Of a DNA stretch of 64,000 bases, positions 49,550 to 58,863 are shown one piece after another (position 1 is the first letter of the stretch; each line of letters starts with the position of its first letter). Source of the stretch: Streptomyces pseudovenezuelae (GTDB lineage: Bacteria; Actinomycetota; Actinomycetes; Streptomycetales; Streptomycetaceae); NCBI RefSeq assembly GCF_029892565.1, contig NZ_JARXVH010000022.1:62001-126000 (forward strand). The letters run 5' to 3'. Both the position numbers and the translations under genes were made by a program. The notes beneath the pieces are model-generated. The model made no database searches and was not told where the DNA came from. It saw only the letters and a program-made list of their open reading frames with translations.

Positions 49550-51241
49550 CTAGAGCTGGGACAGCTCGTCCACCAGGTCGTCCAGGCCCAACGAGCCCTG
49601 CGAGAGCGCGGCCATGTGCCAGGCCTTCAGGTCGAACGCCTCGCCCTGCCGCTCACGCGCCTTCTCCCGGCCGAGCAACCAGGCCCGCTCACCGAGCTTG
49701 TAGCCGATGGCCTGACCCGGCATCGACAGGTAGCGCGTCAGCTCACTCTCCACGAAGTCCGCGGGACGGCTGCTGTGCGCGCCGAAGAACTCCTGCGCCA
49801 GCGCGGGCGTCCAGCGCTCCCCGGGGTGGAAGGGGGAGTCGTCCGGGATCGTCAGCTCCAGGTGCATGCCGATGTCGACGATCACCCGGGCGGCGCGCAT
49901 CATCTGCGCGTCCAGGTAACCGAGCCGGCGCTCCGGGTCGGTGAGGAAGCCCAGCTCGTCCATCAGCCGCTCCGCGTACAGGGCCCAGCCCTCGGCGTTG
50001 GCGCTGACCATGCCGACGCCCGCCTGGTAGCGCGAGAGGTTCTCCGCCACGTGCTTCCACTGCGCGATCTGGAGGTGATGGCCGGGCACGCCCTCGTGGT
50101 ACCAGGTCGACACCAGGTCGTAGACGGGGAACCGGGTCTGGCCCATGGTCGGCAGCCAGGTGCAGCCCGGACGCGAGAAGTCGTCCGACGGGGGCGTGTA
50201 GTACGGCGCCGCCGCGCTGCCGGGAGGGGCGATCCGGGACTCGACGCGGCGCACCCGTTCGGCCAGGTCGAAGTGCGTGCCGTCGAGCTTCTCGATGGCC
50301 TCGTCCATCAGGGACTGCAGCCAGTTGCGGACCTCGTCGACGCCTTCGATGTGCGTGCCCTGCTCGTCCAGGTGCGCCAGCGCCACCCACGGCGTGGCCG
50401 CGCCGGGCAGGACCTTCTCGGCCTCGGTCTTCATCTCGCCGAGCAGGCGGTGGTACTCGGACCAGCCGTACGCGTACGCCTCGTCCAGGTCGAGGTCGGT
50501 GCCGTTGAAGTACCGGACCCAGCGGGCGTACCGCTCCCGGCCGGCCACGTCCGGTGCGCCCTCGATCGCCGGCGCGTACACATCCCGCAGCCAGTCGCGC
50601 AGCGCGACGACGGCCTCGGTGGCCGTGTGGGCCGCCGTGTCCAGCTCGGACCTCAGCGCCTCGGGACCGGCCGACGCGTACTGCTCGAACCAGCCGTGCC
50701 CCTCGCCGTCCGCGTCGGCCCACTCACCGAGCTGTCCGACGAACGTGGCGGTGGCGCGCGGCCCGCCGTACAACTTCCGCTCCAGGCCGAGCGCCAGGGA
50801 CTCCCGGTACCCCTCCAGCGCCGCCGGGACCGCGCGCAGCCGCTCCGCGATCGCCGCCCAGTCCTCCTCCGACTGCGCCGGGGTCACGGTGAACACCTGG
50901 CGCACCGCGTGCGCGGGCGAACTCAGGTTGCTGATCGCGCGCAGGCCCTCCTCGGCCTCCTGCACGGCGAGCGAGGCGTTCAGCCGCTCGCGCAGCAGGC
51001 GCGCGCACCGGCGCTCGATGTCGCTGTCCGCCCCCGGCTGCCGCTCGGCCTCGTCCAGCCGCGCCAGCGTCCGGCGCGACAGTTCCGCGAGCGCCTCGTC
51101 GCCCGCGGGGGACGTATCGGGCAACCTGCTCGAACTCTCTTTGACACCGAGGAACGTGCCGGTGATCGGATCGAGGGCGACGAGTTCGTCGACGTAGGCG
51201 TCGGCGACCTGACGGGGCAGCGGGCTCTTGGTCTCTGACAT
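49550..51241 (-). CDS. DUF885 family metallopeptidase-like protein
   Basis: This 563-residue cytosolic protein belongs to the DUF885 family, related to M3/M32-type gluzincins. The zinc-type motif is TWYHEGVPGHHLQ (HExxxxHH pattern, near residue 375). A distal Glu is found in SANAEGWALYAERLMDELGF, and EFFGAHSSRP follows. It has no signal peptide. The start is ATG 51241, because GAGG stands 9 nt upstream; ATG 51250 lies too close to that site. Physiological substrates are not known. It is 33 bp from the Lrp regulator on the same strand and may be cotranscribed. Confidence 0.83.
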   Translation of the reverse strand: MSETKSPLPRQVADAYVDELVALDPITGTFLGVKESSSRLPDTSPAGDEALAELSRRTLARLDEAERQPGADSDIERRCARLLRERLNASLAVQEAEEGLRAISNLSSPAHAVRQVFTVTPAQSEEDWAAIAERLRAVPAALEGYRESLALGLERKLYGGPRATATFVGQLGEWADADGEGHGWFEQYASAGPEALRSELDTAAHTATEAVVALRDWLRDVYAPAIEGAPDVAGRERYARWVRYFNGTDLDLDEAYAYGWSEYHRLLGEMKTEAEKVLPGAATPWVALAHLDEQGTHIEGVDEVRNWLQSLMDEAIEKLDGTHFDLAERVRRVESRIAPPGSAAAPYYTPPSDDFSRPGCTWLPTMGQTRFPVYDLVSTWYHEGVPGHHLQIAQWKHVAENLSRYQAGVGMVSANAEGWALYAERLMDELGFLTDPERRLGYLDAQMMRAARVIVDIGMHLELTIPDDSPFHPGERWTPALAQEFFGAHSSRPADFVESELTRYLSMPGQAIGYKLGERAWLLGREKARERQGEAFDLKAWHMAALSQGSLGLDDLVDELSQL

Positions 51242-51274
51242 GCGGTCCATCCTCGTACGAGGGGCCGCCGCACG

Positions 51275-51769
51275 TCACCCCGATTGAGCCGAGGGCGGAG
51301 CGGGCGGCAGCAGCGGCCCGCAGTCCCACTGCTGGAAGATCAACCGCGTCTCCACCCGGGCCACTTCCCGCCGGGATGTGAACTCGTCCAGGACCAGCCG
51401 CTGCAGATCCGCCATGTCCGCGACGGCGACATGGACGAGGTAGTCGTCCGGTCCGGTGAGATGGAAGACGGTACGGGACTCGGGCAGCGCCCGGATCCGG
51501 TCCACGAACGGCCCCACCAGCTCCCGCCGATGCGGCCTGACCTGCACGGACAGCAGGGCTTCCAGCCCCCGCCCCAGCTTGGCCGGATCGAGCCGCAGCT
51601 GGTGCCCGAGAATCACGCCGGTGCGGCGCAGTCTGGTCACCCGGTCCAGACAGGTGGACGGCGCGACGCCGATCTGCGCGGCGAGGTCGCGATAGGTGGT
51701 CCGGGCGTCGTTCTGCAACAGTCGCAGCAGATGTAGATCCACCGGATCCAGTACGACAGATTCGGCCAT
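51275..51769 (-). CDS. Lrp/AsnC family regulator (next to PLP enzyme)
   Basis: This 164-residue regulator has the AsnC HTH over residues about 8-50 (DLHLLRLLQNDARTTYRDLA, IGVAPSTCLDRVTRLRRTGVI). The ligand domain has GLEALLSVQVRPHRRELV and VFHLTGPDDYLVHVAVADM. It is divergent from a Cys/Met-metabolism PLP enzyme, and the 60 bp between holds GGTGGTTGTTCACC, a short inverted repeat. Control of that enzyme in response to an amino acid is likely. The C-terminus is Pro-rich. Confidence 0.88.
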   Translation of the reverse strand: MAESVVLDPVDLHLLRLLQNDARTTYRDLAAQIGVAPSTCLDRVTRLRRTGVILGHQLRLDPAKLGRGLEALLSVQVRPHRRELVGPFVDRIRALPESRTVFHLTGPDDYLVHVAVADMADLQRLVLDEFTSRREVARVETRLIFQQWDCGPLLPPAPPSAQSG

Positions 51770-51829
51770 GTGGCGAACGTAGCACGGTGATTGATCCTCC
51801 CGGCCCGGTGGTTGTTCACCCTTCCACCC

Positions 51830-53053
51830 ATGGACTCCACGAGAGCTTTGGCCACCGAGGCCGTCCACGCCGGCCGCGACGACCTCGCCCGGCAGGGCCT
51901 GCACGCCCCGCCCATCGACCTGTCGACCACCTACCCCTCGTACGACAGCCGCGGTGAGGCCGTCCGCATCGACGCCTTCGCCGCCACCGGCGCCGAACCG
52001 GAGGGCCCGCCCGTCTACGGACGGCTCGGCAACCCCACCGTCGCCCGGTTCGAGACCGCCCTCGCCCGACTGGAGGGCACCGAGTCCGCGGTCGCCTTCG
52101 CCAGCGGCATGGCCGCGCTGACCGCCGTGCTGCTGGTACGGGCCTCGGCCGGACTGCGCCACGTCGTGGCCGTGCGCCCCCTGTACGGCTGCAGCGACCA
52201 TCTCCTCACCGCCGGCCTGCTCGGCACCGAGGTCACCTGGACCGACCCGGCCGGAATCGCCGACGCCCTGCGCCCCGACACCGGCCTGGTCCTGGTCGAG
52301 ACGCCCGCCAACCCGACGCTCGCCGAGGTCGACCTACGGGCCGTCGCCCACTCCTGCGGCTCGGTCCCGCTGCTCGCCGACAACACCTTCGCCACGCCCG
52401 TGCTCCAACGGCCCGCCGAACAGGGCGCCCGCCTCGTCCTGCACAGCGCCACCAAGTACCTCGGCGGCCACGGCGACGTCATGGCGGGCGTGGTCGCCTG
52501 CGACGAGGACTTCGCCGGCCAACTGCGCCGCATCCGCTTCGCCACCGGCGGCATCCTGCACCCACTCGCCGGCTACCTGCTCCTACGCGGCCTCGCCACC
52601 CTCCCGGTCCGCGTCCGGGCAGCCTCGGCGAACGCCGCCGAACTCGCCCACCGCCTCACCACCGACCCGCGCGTCACCCGCGTCCACTACCCACGCATCG
52701 GCGGCGCGATGATCGCCTTCGAGACGGTCGGGGACCCGCACGAGGTGATCGCCGGTGTCCGCCTGATCACCCCGGCGGTCAGCCTCGGCAGCGTCGACAC
52801 CCTCATCCAACACCCCGCGTCGATCAGCCACCGGGTCGTGGACGCGGAGGATCGGCGCGGGGCGGGAGTGAGTGATCGGTTGCTGCGGTTGTCGGTGGGC
52901 CTGGAGGACGTGGAGGACCTGTGGGCGGATCTGGACCAGGCGCTGGGCGAGGGAACGCGCCCCGAAAGGGGCGCGGGGAACTGCGCGACCAGCCACAGCG
53001 CACCCGCACCCGCAAACCGATCCGCGACCCCTACGGCGCTTCGGAGTTCGTAG
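51830..53053 (+). CDS. Cys/Met metabolism PLP enzyme with repeat-encoded tail
   Basis: This 407-residue enzyme belongs to the cystathionine gamma-synthase/lyase group. YGRLGNPTVARFETALARLEG is the N-terminal PLP-phosphate region, VETPANPTL and LLADNTFATPVLQRP follow, and the PLP lysine is in LHSATKYLGGHGDVMAG. SLGSVDTLIQHPASISH is the C-terminal signature. The stretch VHYPRIGGAMIAFE looks shorter than in relatives by perhaps 25 residues. The last 30 or so residues (from about 376) are encoded by the intergenic repeat at 52956-52997 and beyond, so the original stop was probably lost. The gene overlaps the convergent GNAT gene by 23 bp. The reaction is not certain. Confidence 0.87.
   Translation: MDSTRALATEAVHAGRDDLARQGLHAPPIDLSTTYPSYDSRGEAVRIDAFAATGAEPEGPPVYGRLGNPTVARFETALARLEGTESAVAFASGMAALTAVLLVRASAGLRHVVAVRPLYGCSDHLLTAGLLGTEVTWTDPAGIADALRPDTGLVLVETPANPTLAEVDLRAVAHSCGSVPLLADNTFATPVLQRPAEQGARLVLHSATKYLGGHGDVMAGVVACDEDFAGQLRRIRFATGGILHPLAGYLLLRGLATLPVRVRAASANAAELAHRLTTDPRVTRVHYPRIGGAMIAFETVGDPHEVIAGVRLITPAVSLGSVDTLIQHPASISHRVVDAEDRRGAGVSDRLLRLSVGLEDVEDLWADLDQALGEGTRPERGAGNCATSHSAPAPANRSATPTALRSS
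52956..52997. repeat. Streptomyces-type intergenic repeat, copy 2
   Basis: CGCGCCCC (52956-52963), GAAA and GGGGCGCG (52968-52975) form a stable tetraloop hairpin. Positions 52968-52997 match copy 1 near 7428-7457 (minus strand) in about 28 of 30 bases. Here it is read as the C-terminus of the PLP enzyme. It may terminate both convergent genes. Confidence 0.8.
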
Positions 53054-54464
53054 TCCTCGCGGCGCCCTCACCAAGCGGAGCCTTCACTTCCAACCGAGCC
53101 GTGACGACCAAGGTCCCCTCCTCGATCTGGTAGTCGAGAGGAAGCCCCAGCCCACGCATCGCGGCGACCATGCCGGTGTTGGACGCCTGAGTCACCGCGT
53201 ACACGCTCTCGCATCCTGCCTCGCCCGCCATGGCCACCAGCCGCTCCAGCAACTCGCCCCCGATGCCCCGCCGCTGCCACTTGTCCTCGACCAGCAGCGC
53301 GACCTCCGTCTCGTCCCCGTCCCACAACAGATGGCCGAGCCCGACGATCCGCCCCGACGCGGTCTGCACCGCGAGCGTGCGGCCGTAGCGCGGGCTGAGG
53401 AGGTGGTTGAGATAGCGGTCGGCGTCGCCGACCGGCCCGTGGTACCGCATCGCGAGCGTCCGCGCAGAGCACCGCTCGTGCATCTCCTTCGCGGCCTCCA
53501 CATCACCCGTGTCGGCCCGCCGTACGGTGATCTCGTTGCCCTCGGGCAGCGTCAGCACGTCCTGGCTGCGCGGCACCCGCGGCCCGAGCCGGGCGTCCAG
53601 CTCCACCAGCGCCCGCGCCCGGGCGAACTCGGTAGGCGTGAACGGCAGATACGGCCGCTCCACGGTGATCACGCCGCCCTCCGGCGCCCGCAGCCGCAGC
53701 ACGGTGTCCTCCAGCGCTCCCTCGACCGGCGCGCCCTCCGGGGCCCGGACACCGGCGGCGACCGGCACGGCGGGCGACTGGCGGATGGTGCACCGGCCCA
53801 GCAACTGCCGCAGCGCCAGCGGCAGTTCCGCCGCGTCCAGGGCGGTGCGGGTGGCCAGACCGAGGACCCGGGTCGGCGCGTCGACCAGGTCGTGGGCGTC
53901 GGCCCGCTCGATCCAGGTGTCGGTGCCGCCGGCCGACGCGATCACCCGGGTCAGCTCCGAGGCTGCGAGCCCGGCGGGGGCCCGCAGCAGGAACTCGTCC
54001 ACCGTGCCCGCGCCCAGCGGATGCGTCTGCAGGCTCAGAATGTCGACCCGGTACCCGGCGAGTGCCGTGCACAGCACTGCCAGCGACCCCGGTTCGTCCT
54101 TCACCGTCGTCCGCAACCGCCACAGTGTGCTCTCCGTGGGCACGGTCTCCTGCGGCTCCGACGACGGGTCGGACGGCCCGGCCAGCTGAACCTCCGCCAG
54201 CGGCCGGGCACCGGTATCGCCCGTCGGTGGCGCATGACCGTGGCGGCGTGTCCACCATGTGTGGAACACCGCCGTGGTGGCCAGCACGACCGCCGAGATC
54301 ACCAGCAGCGCCGGTCCGTCGGGTCCGTGCCCGATCAGGTTCGCCACCCCGTCCGCCACGGCGACCGCCGTGAACAGGGCGGCGAGCTCGACGACGTCCC
54401 GCCGCCAGTGGTGCACGGGACGACCGTCCTTCGCACGCGTCACATCAGACATGTCTCGACTCAT
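53031..54464 (-). CDS. Membrane-anchored ACT-GNAT acetyltransferase-like protein
   Basis: This 477-residue protein has two membrane helices near the N-terminus (AALFTAVAVADGVANLIG and ALLVISAVVLATTAVFHTWW). An ACT-like domain (about 115-180, WRLRTTVKDEPGSLAVLCTALAGYRVDI in two parts) and a middle domain follow. The C-terminal GNAT domain spans about 310-465 and has ALLVEDKWQRRGIGGELLERLV as the acetyl-CoA loop. ACT domains usually bind amino acids, so ligand-controlled acetylation is the simple guess. ATG 54464 and 54452 are both possible starts. The 152 bp upstream to the DUF6493 gene show no clear features except AT-rich tracts. Confidence 0.8.
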   Translation of the reverse strand: MSRDMSDVTRAKDGRPVHHWRRDVVELAALFTAVAVADGVANLIGHGPDGPALLVISAVVLATTAVFHTWWTRRHGHAPPTGDTGARPLAEVQLAGPSDPSSEPQETVPTESTLWRLRTTVKDEPGSLAVLCTALAGYRVDILSLQTHPLGAGTVDEFLLRAPAGLAASELTRVIASAGGTDTWIERADAHDLVDAPTRVLGLATRTALDAAELPLALRQLLGRCTIRQSPAVPVAAGVRAPEGAPVEGALEDTVLRLRAPEGGVITVERPYLPFTPTEFARARALVELDARLGPRVPRSQDVLTLPEGNEITVRRADTGDVEAAKEMHERCSARTLAMRYHGPVGDADRYLNHLLSPRYGRTLAVQTASGRIVGLGHLLWDGDETEVALLVEDKWQRRGIGGELLERLVAMAGEAGCESVYAVTQASNTGMVAAMRGLGLPLDYQIEEGTLVVTARLEVKAPLGEGAARTTNSEAP

Positions 54465-54616
54465 GCAGCCACTGTGAAGGAAGGGTGTTGCGTGATCACG
54501 AACGCTCTGTGACTGATCGGTAAAGCGTGGTTATGCCCTTTTTGTAGATCTTTCAACGGTTGCATGGTGGACGACGTGCGCGCTGGTGGCGTGCGGGGCG
54601 CGGGGTTTCGCCTACG

Positions 54617-57307
54617 TCATGCGGCTACCTCCACGGCCAGCGCACTGCGCAGTCGGCGTGCCTGCGTCACCAGACGCGAGGAGCCCCGTCGGTCCGCCGT
54701 CTGCGTCAGGTGCGGCAGTTCACCGTGCGCCCCGGAGCGCTCGGCGCACTCCGCGGCCACGCCCAGCAGCTCGCCGACCCCGCGCGCGGACGACCCCGCC
54801 GAGTCGGTCGCGAGCGCGGAGAGGAGAACCGGCAACGTGTGCCGCAGCACCTCCCAGATCGTCGCGTTCGCCCCCGTGGCAGCCGCCGTACGCACCGACT
54901 CCGCCAGCCGCAGCGGCTTCACCGCCCCGCACCGCACCAACTGGCCCAGGTCCGCGCCCAGTCGGCCCGCGTCCAGCTGACCACGCGCCGCCAGTGTCAG
55001 CAGCGCGTCCACCGCGGCGAGCCGGTCCTCGGGATGCCGTGCGCCGAGCCCGTACGCCAGGCACAGGTGCACGGCCTCGCCCGCCTCGCCGCCGGACTCG
55101 GCGAGGTGCGGCAGGACGGCGGCGGCACCCCGGACGTCGTCCACGGCCACGGTGGACACGTCCATCAGCTGCCGCGCCGCCACCAGCTCCCGCCTCTCGG
55201 GGAGCAGGGCGAGCCAGTGCGGGCGTATGTCGTCGCTCCAGTGGTGGCAGTACCACCGGTGCCCGGTGTCGGCGGATGTCGGCCGGCCCAGCGGGCGGTG
55301 GTCGGCCAGGAAGTCCGCCTGTAGTTCCGAGAGTTCACCCAGCTCGACCAGGACACGCGTCCCGGAGGTCCGCCGTTGTGATGTCGGCAGCGACGGGCCC
55401 TCGGTGGTGAGCCACGCGGCGAGCCGCCTGCCCTCCCGTGTGCCCAGTGCCGCCGCCCGTTCGGCGGCCGCCGCGGCGACGGTACGGTCCGCACGCCGCA
55501 CCCGCAGCAACGCCTGCGCGAAGTCGCTCGCCACGACCCGTGCGCCCAGGCGCCGGTACTCGGCGAGACGGTCCACGAGTTCGGCCGGCTCCAGCAGGCC
55601 CGTGCTCCACGTGGGGGTCGACAGGAGGAAGGGCGGCGGGTCGGTCCGGAGCCGGTAGGCGATCTCCGCCAGACGGCTCCCGAAGGGCTGGGCCAGGCTG
55701 CTGTGCCGGCACTCTTGGACCGTGGTCCGCTGAGTGACGAAGCTGTGGAGCAACCGCGAGATCTTCCGGTCAGGTGTCCGGTGATCCGTCCTGCCGAGAA
55801 GCGTCGCGAGGATCAGATCCAGGCCGTTGGATGCGTCCCCCACGTCGAAGTTGCGCCTGCTGAAGCGGTCCCATACTGTCGCCGCGTCCTCAGAGCCGTC
55901 GCCGTACCACCAGCGACGCGCGAGCACTGGCCGCAACGCCTCCACCAGGGCATCCCGATCCTGATGGGCATGGCGCACCAGCCCGTCCAGCGCCCACTCG
56001 AACGCGGCCACACCGGGCCCACCCGCCAGGGCCGCGCTCACCTCCTCGGCGACCTCGACCGGGGAGGCCGGCGCGGGTGCGAGGCGCGTCGGCTCCGGCA
56101 CCGGCGGGAGGACCTCCTCGTACGCGACCGGACCCGCCGGCCCGAGCGCGGTACCCAGGACCTGGGCCGCTCGGTCCCGCAGACCCGGGATCAACTGCTC
56201 GGCGGCGACGACCAGTTCGGCGTGCGCCTCGGTCTTCTCGACCTTCTCGGCATGGCGCTCCACCAGCTTCAGCGCCCGCTCCTGCACGTCCGAGTCCTCA
56301 TGGCCGAAGGCCTGCGCCACGGCGGGCAGCAGTACCTCGGCCGTCGTCCTGTCCCGGGTCAGCGCCTTGCCGAGCAGTACCAACTGCGCCCGTACGAGCT
56401 TCTTCTCGGTGCGGAACAGCACCGCGTCCGACATCTCCGCCAGCCGCCCCGGCAGCAACTCGCCGTCCAGTGCCAGCGAGGCCAGCACCGACTGCGCGTG
56501 CGACGCCACCGGCGAGACCGCGTCGGCGGCCAGGGCCAACCAGTCAGCGGTCCGCTCCAGTTGCTCCTCGCGGGTGAGCGCCAGTGAGGCCAACAGGCGC
56601 AGGAACACCCGGTTGTCGGCGGTCGAGCCGCCCCGCAGCAGCCGGGCCACACACGCGTCGACCGTCGCCCGTCGGTCCAGGGCTTGCTCGGTGGTGAGCT
56701 GGGCGAGCGCGCCGGTCCAACTGTTCGGCCCCTCGCGCGGGGTCCACTCCAGGCGGCTCCCGATCTCTGCCGTCTCGAAGAGCGCGGCCACCAGGTCGGC
56801 GAGGTACGCGTCCTTGCGCAGCCGGTCGAGCACGCTGTCCCCGTGCTGCCAGAGGCTGTTGATGTGCTGCACCCAGCCCATGACGTAGGCCTCGGTGGTC
56901 GGCACCGGGCAGCCGGACAGCCGTACCAGACCCGCCATCAGCTCGTACGGCACATCGGACGCGACCGGCCGCTCGGCGAGCCGCCCCGTCAGATCGGCGA
57001 GCCACTCCGGCGCGCGGTCGCCCAGGAGGCGCAGCAACAGTGCGGGGGACGTCCGCGACCAGCGCATGTCGGCCGCGGCGATCCAGGTCGCGACGGCCGC
57101 GGCGCCCGTCTGGCACGCCACCCCGGCCGCGTACAGCGGCGGGTAGGCGCGGCGGGACTCCGCCTCCCAGGGAGCCGCTCTCAGCTCCTTGCGCAGCGCC
57201 TTCAACTCCGGGAACAGCGCCCGCCGTTCGGCATCGGTCAGCTCGTCCAGCAGACCCACCACCTCGGCCGTCCGCCCGGCCCGTACCGCTTCCATCAGCT
57301 CACTCAT
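54617..57307 (-). CDS. DUF6493-like helical repeat protein, partner of SWIM protein
   Basis: This 896-residue protein is mostly alpha-helical with HEAT-like repeats, for example ERRALFPELKALRKELRAAP, ARLLRGGSTADNRVFLRLLASL and AFGHEDSDVQERALKLVERHAEKVEKTE in two parts. I see no catalytic motif, signal or membrane helix. Streptomycetes carry this kind of protein next to a SWIM zinc-finger gene, which is the case here (4-bp overlap ATGA with the upstream SWIM gene). It is probably a scaffold in a DNA- or protein-binding complex. The MoxR ATPase and VWA genes that often accompany SWIM genes are not present beside it. Confidence 0.65.
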   Translation of the reverse strand: MSELMEAVRAGRTAEVVGLLDELTDAERRALFPELKALRKELRAAPWEAESRRAYPPLYAAGVACQTGAAAVATWIAAADMRWSRTSPALLLRLLGDRAPEWLADLTGRLAERPVASDVPYELMAGLVRLSGCPVPTTEAYVMGWVQHINSLWQHGDSVLDRLRKDAYLADLVAALFETAEIGSRLEWTPREGPNSWTGALAQLTTEQALDRRATVDACVARLLRGGSTADNRVFLRLLASLALTREEQLERTADWLALAADAVSPVASHAQSVLASLALDGELLPGRLAEMSDAVLFRTEKKLVRAQLVLLGKALTRDRTTAEVLLPAVAQAFGHEDSDVQERALKLVERHAEKVEKTEAHAELVVAAEQLIPGLRDRAAQVLGTALGPAGPVAYEEVLPPVPEPTRLAPAPASPVEVAEEVSAALAGGPGVAAFEWALDGLVRHAHQDRDALVEALRPVLARRWWYGDGSEDAATVWDRFSRRNFDVGDASNGLDLILATLLGRTDHRTPDRKISRLLHSFVTQRTTVQECRHSSLAQPFGSRLAEIAYRLRTDPPPFLLSTPTWSTGLLEPAELVDRLAEYRRLGARVVASDFAQALLRVRRADRTVAAAAAERAAALGTREGRRLAAWLTTEGPSLPTSQRRTSGTRVLVELGELSELQADFLADHRPLGRPTSADTGHRWYCHHWSDDIRPHWLALLPERRELVAARQLMDVSTVAVDDVRGAAAVLPHLAESGGEAGEAVHLCLAYGLGARHPEDRLAAVDALLTLAARGQLDAGRLGADLGQLVRCGAVKPLRLAESVRTAAATGANATIWEVLRHTLPVLLSALATDSAGSSARGVGELLGVAAECAERSGAHGELPHLTQTADRRGSSRLVTQARRLRSALAVEVAA

Positions 57308-58707
57308 CGCACGCCCCCGTCGACCCGAACCCCGACCAGCTCCACCGCGGCGGCGCCCCGCCGCACCATCCGCACCGCCAGCGCGTGCTTGCACGGCCCG
57401 CGGCCACCCCGGTACTTCGCCCACCACAGACAACTGCAGCTGAACACCCCCGCCTCGTCCCGCACCCGGTGCGCGTGCCCGTCCTCCGCCGTCACCGTCG
57501 CCAGGGCGCCGTCGAGCCGGACCGCGCCCGCGGCCACCAGCGCCCGGGCCGCGCGCAACCTGGGGTTGTGCTTCTCCACCCGCTCGGCGTCGTACGGCAG
57601 TTCACGGTGGAAGTAGGCCGCCTCCGCGGTGTCGTAGCCGACCCGGCCCGAGGTGCCCAGGCGGACCAGGGCCGCCCGGACCCGCTCGGTCGTGAGGCCC
57701 GAGGCGGTGGTGAGGTCGGCGACGTCGATGCGGGGTTCCCAGGCGAGGAGCACCGAGATCAGCTCCGCGTCCTCGGCGGCCTCGTCGGTGGCGAGCGCGT
57801 CCAGGACACCGCCCTCGCCGGAGAACCCGCGCGAGGCGTCCGGCGACAGTGTCAGGGTGAGCCGCATGCCCGGCAGGACGGCCTCCCAGGCGCTGGCCGT
57901 GGCGTCGGCGCCGGCGACGGTGGGGCCATACACCCGCAGCGCCGTCGCGTGGCGCAGTATCCGCTGGAGCGCGATCAGTCGCTCCGGGCCCGGCAGGCAC
58001 ACCGCGCCGGGCACCGCACGCGTGGTGGGCCGCAGCGCACCGCCGGCGGGCACCACCCAACGCGGTCCGACCGAGCCGCGTCCGCCGCCGCGCGGCAGTG
58101 CGCGCAGGAACCGTACGGCCTCGGCGGCGGGCAGCTCGGCCCGTAGATCGAAGCCGGCCGCGATCACCTGGGCCTCCGCGAACCCGCGCAGCCACCGGTC
58201 CGGCAGCGGCACCTTCTTCTCCACGACCGGGCCGTCCAGCGTGGTCACGGCCAACTCCTCGGGGCCGACCCGCAGATGCAGCGGATCGTCCGAGCCGATC
58301 CGGGAAAGGGCCTCGCGCAGCGGGTTGTTGACGTCGACGTTCGTCGTGCCGTGCCCCACCTCGCCGCCGTCCAGACCCGGCGCCAGCACGTCCAGGCGGG
58401 CGTACACCCCGCCACAGCCCGAGAAGGACTCGAAGCGCAGCCGGTCCCCGTTGCCCGTCACCACCGGGTCCAGCGAGGCGCGCAGCAGACGCTGGTAGTA
58501 CCGCGCGGCGGCCACGTCCGCCACCGCGAGCAGCCCGGCGGAGGCCACCTGAGGAGACGTCAGGAAGCCAGTGAAGAAGCGGGGATGGTCCTCGACACCG
58601 GTGGGCGTCGCACCCCGCGAGGTCTCGAGTCCCAGGCGCTGTTCACCCGCCGCGGACTCCAGCGCGGAGGGTCGGCGGTAGGCCACGGCCTGTACGGATC
58701 GCGTCAT
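57304..58707 (-). CDS. SWIM zinc-finger protein
   Basis: This 467-residue protein carries a SWIM motif near the C-terminus: CSC in VFSCSCLWWAKYRG, then CKH in GPCKHALAV (CxC...CxH). SWIM fingers bind DNA or proteins. The remainder is unlike known enzymes, with winged-helix-like TASGLTTERVRAALVRLGTSG before the finger. ATG 58707 gives the usual MTRSVQAVAYRRPSAL start. It overlaps the DUF6493-like gene by 4 bp, so the two are translated together. The function is unknown but the pair is conserved in the genus to my knowledge. Confidence 0.8.
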   Translation of the reverse strand: MTRSVQAVAYRRPSALESAAGEQRLGLETSRGATPTGVEDHPRFFTGFLTSPQVASAGLLAVADVAAARYYQRLLRASLDPVVTGNGDRLRFESFSGCGGVYARLDVLAPGLDGGEVGHGTTNVDVNNPLREALSRIGSDDPLHLRVGPEELAVTTLDGPVVEKKVPLPDRWLRGFAEAQVIAAGFDLRAELPAAEAVRFLRALPRGGGRGSVGPRWVVPAGGALRPTTRAVPGAVCLPGPERLIALQRILRHATALRVYGPTVAGADATASAWEAVLPGMRLTLTLSPDASRGFSGEGGVLDALATDEAAEDAELISVLLAWEPRIDVADLTTASGLTTERVRAALVRLGTSGRVGYDTAEAAYFHRELPYDAERVEKHNPRLRAARALVAAGAVRLDGALATVTAEDGHAHRVRDEAGVFSCSCLWWAKYRGGRGPCKHALAVRMVRRGAAAVELVGVRVDGGVR

Positions 58708-58863
58708 GGAAAAACCGTAGAGGCGACCACTGACAATCGGTTCTGACCTGCGAAAACACCCTGGCGGGCGGCAAGTTGACACACGTGGGCGCAGACCGCG
58801 CACCGGGGGATGACGCCGGTGCGCGGCACACGGACAAGGGTACGGGAGCCGGAGACGCGGAAG

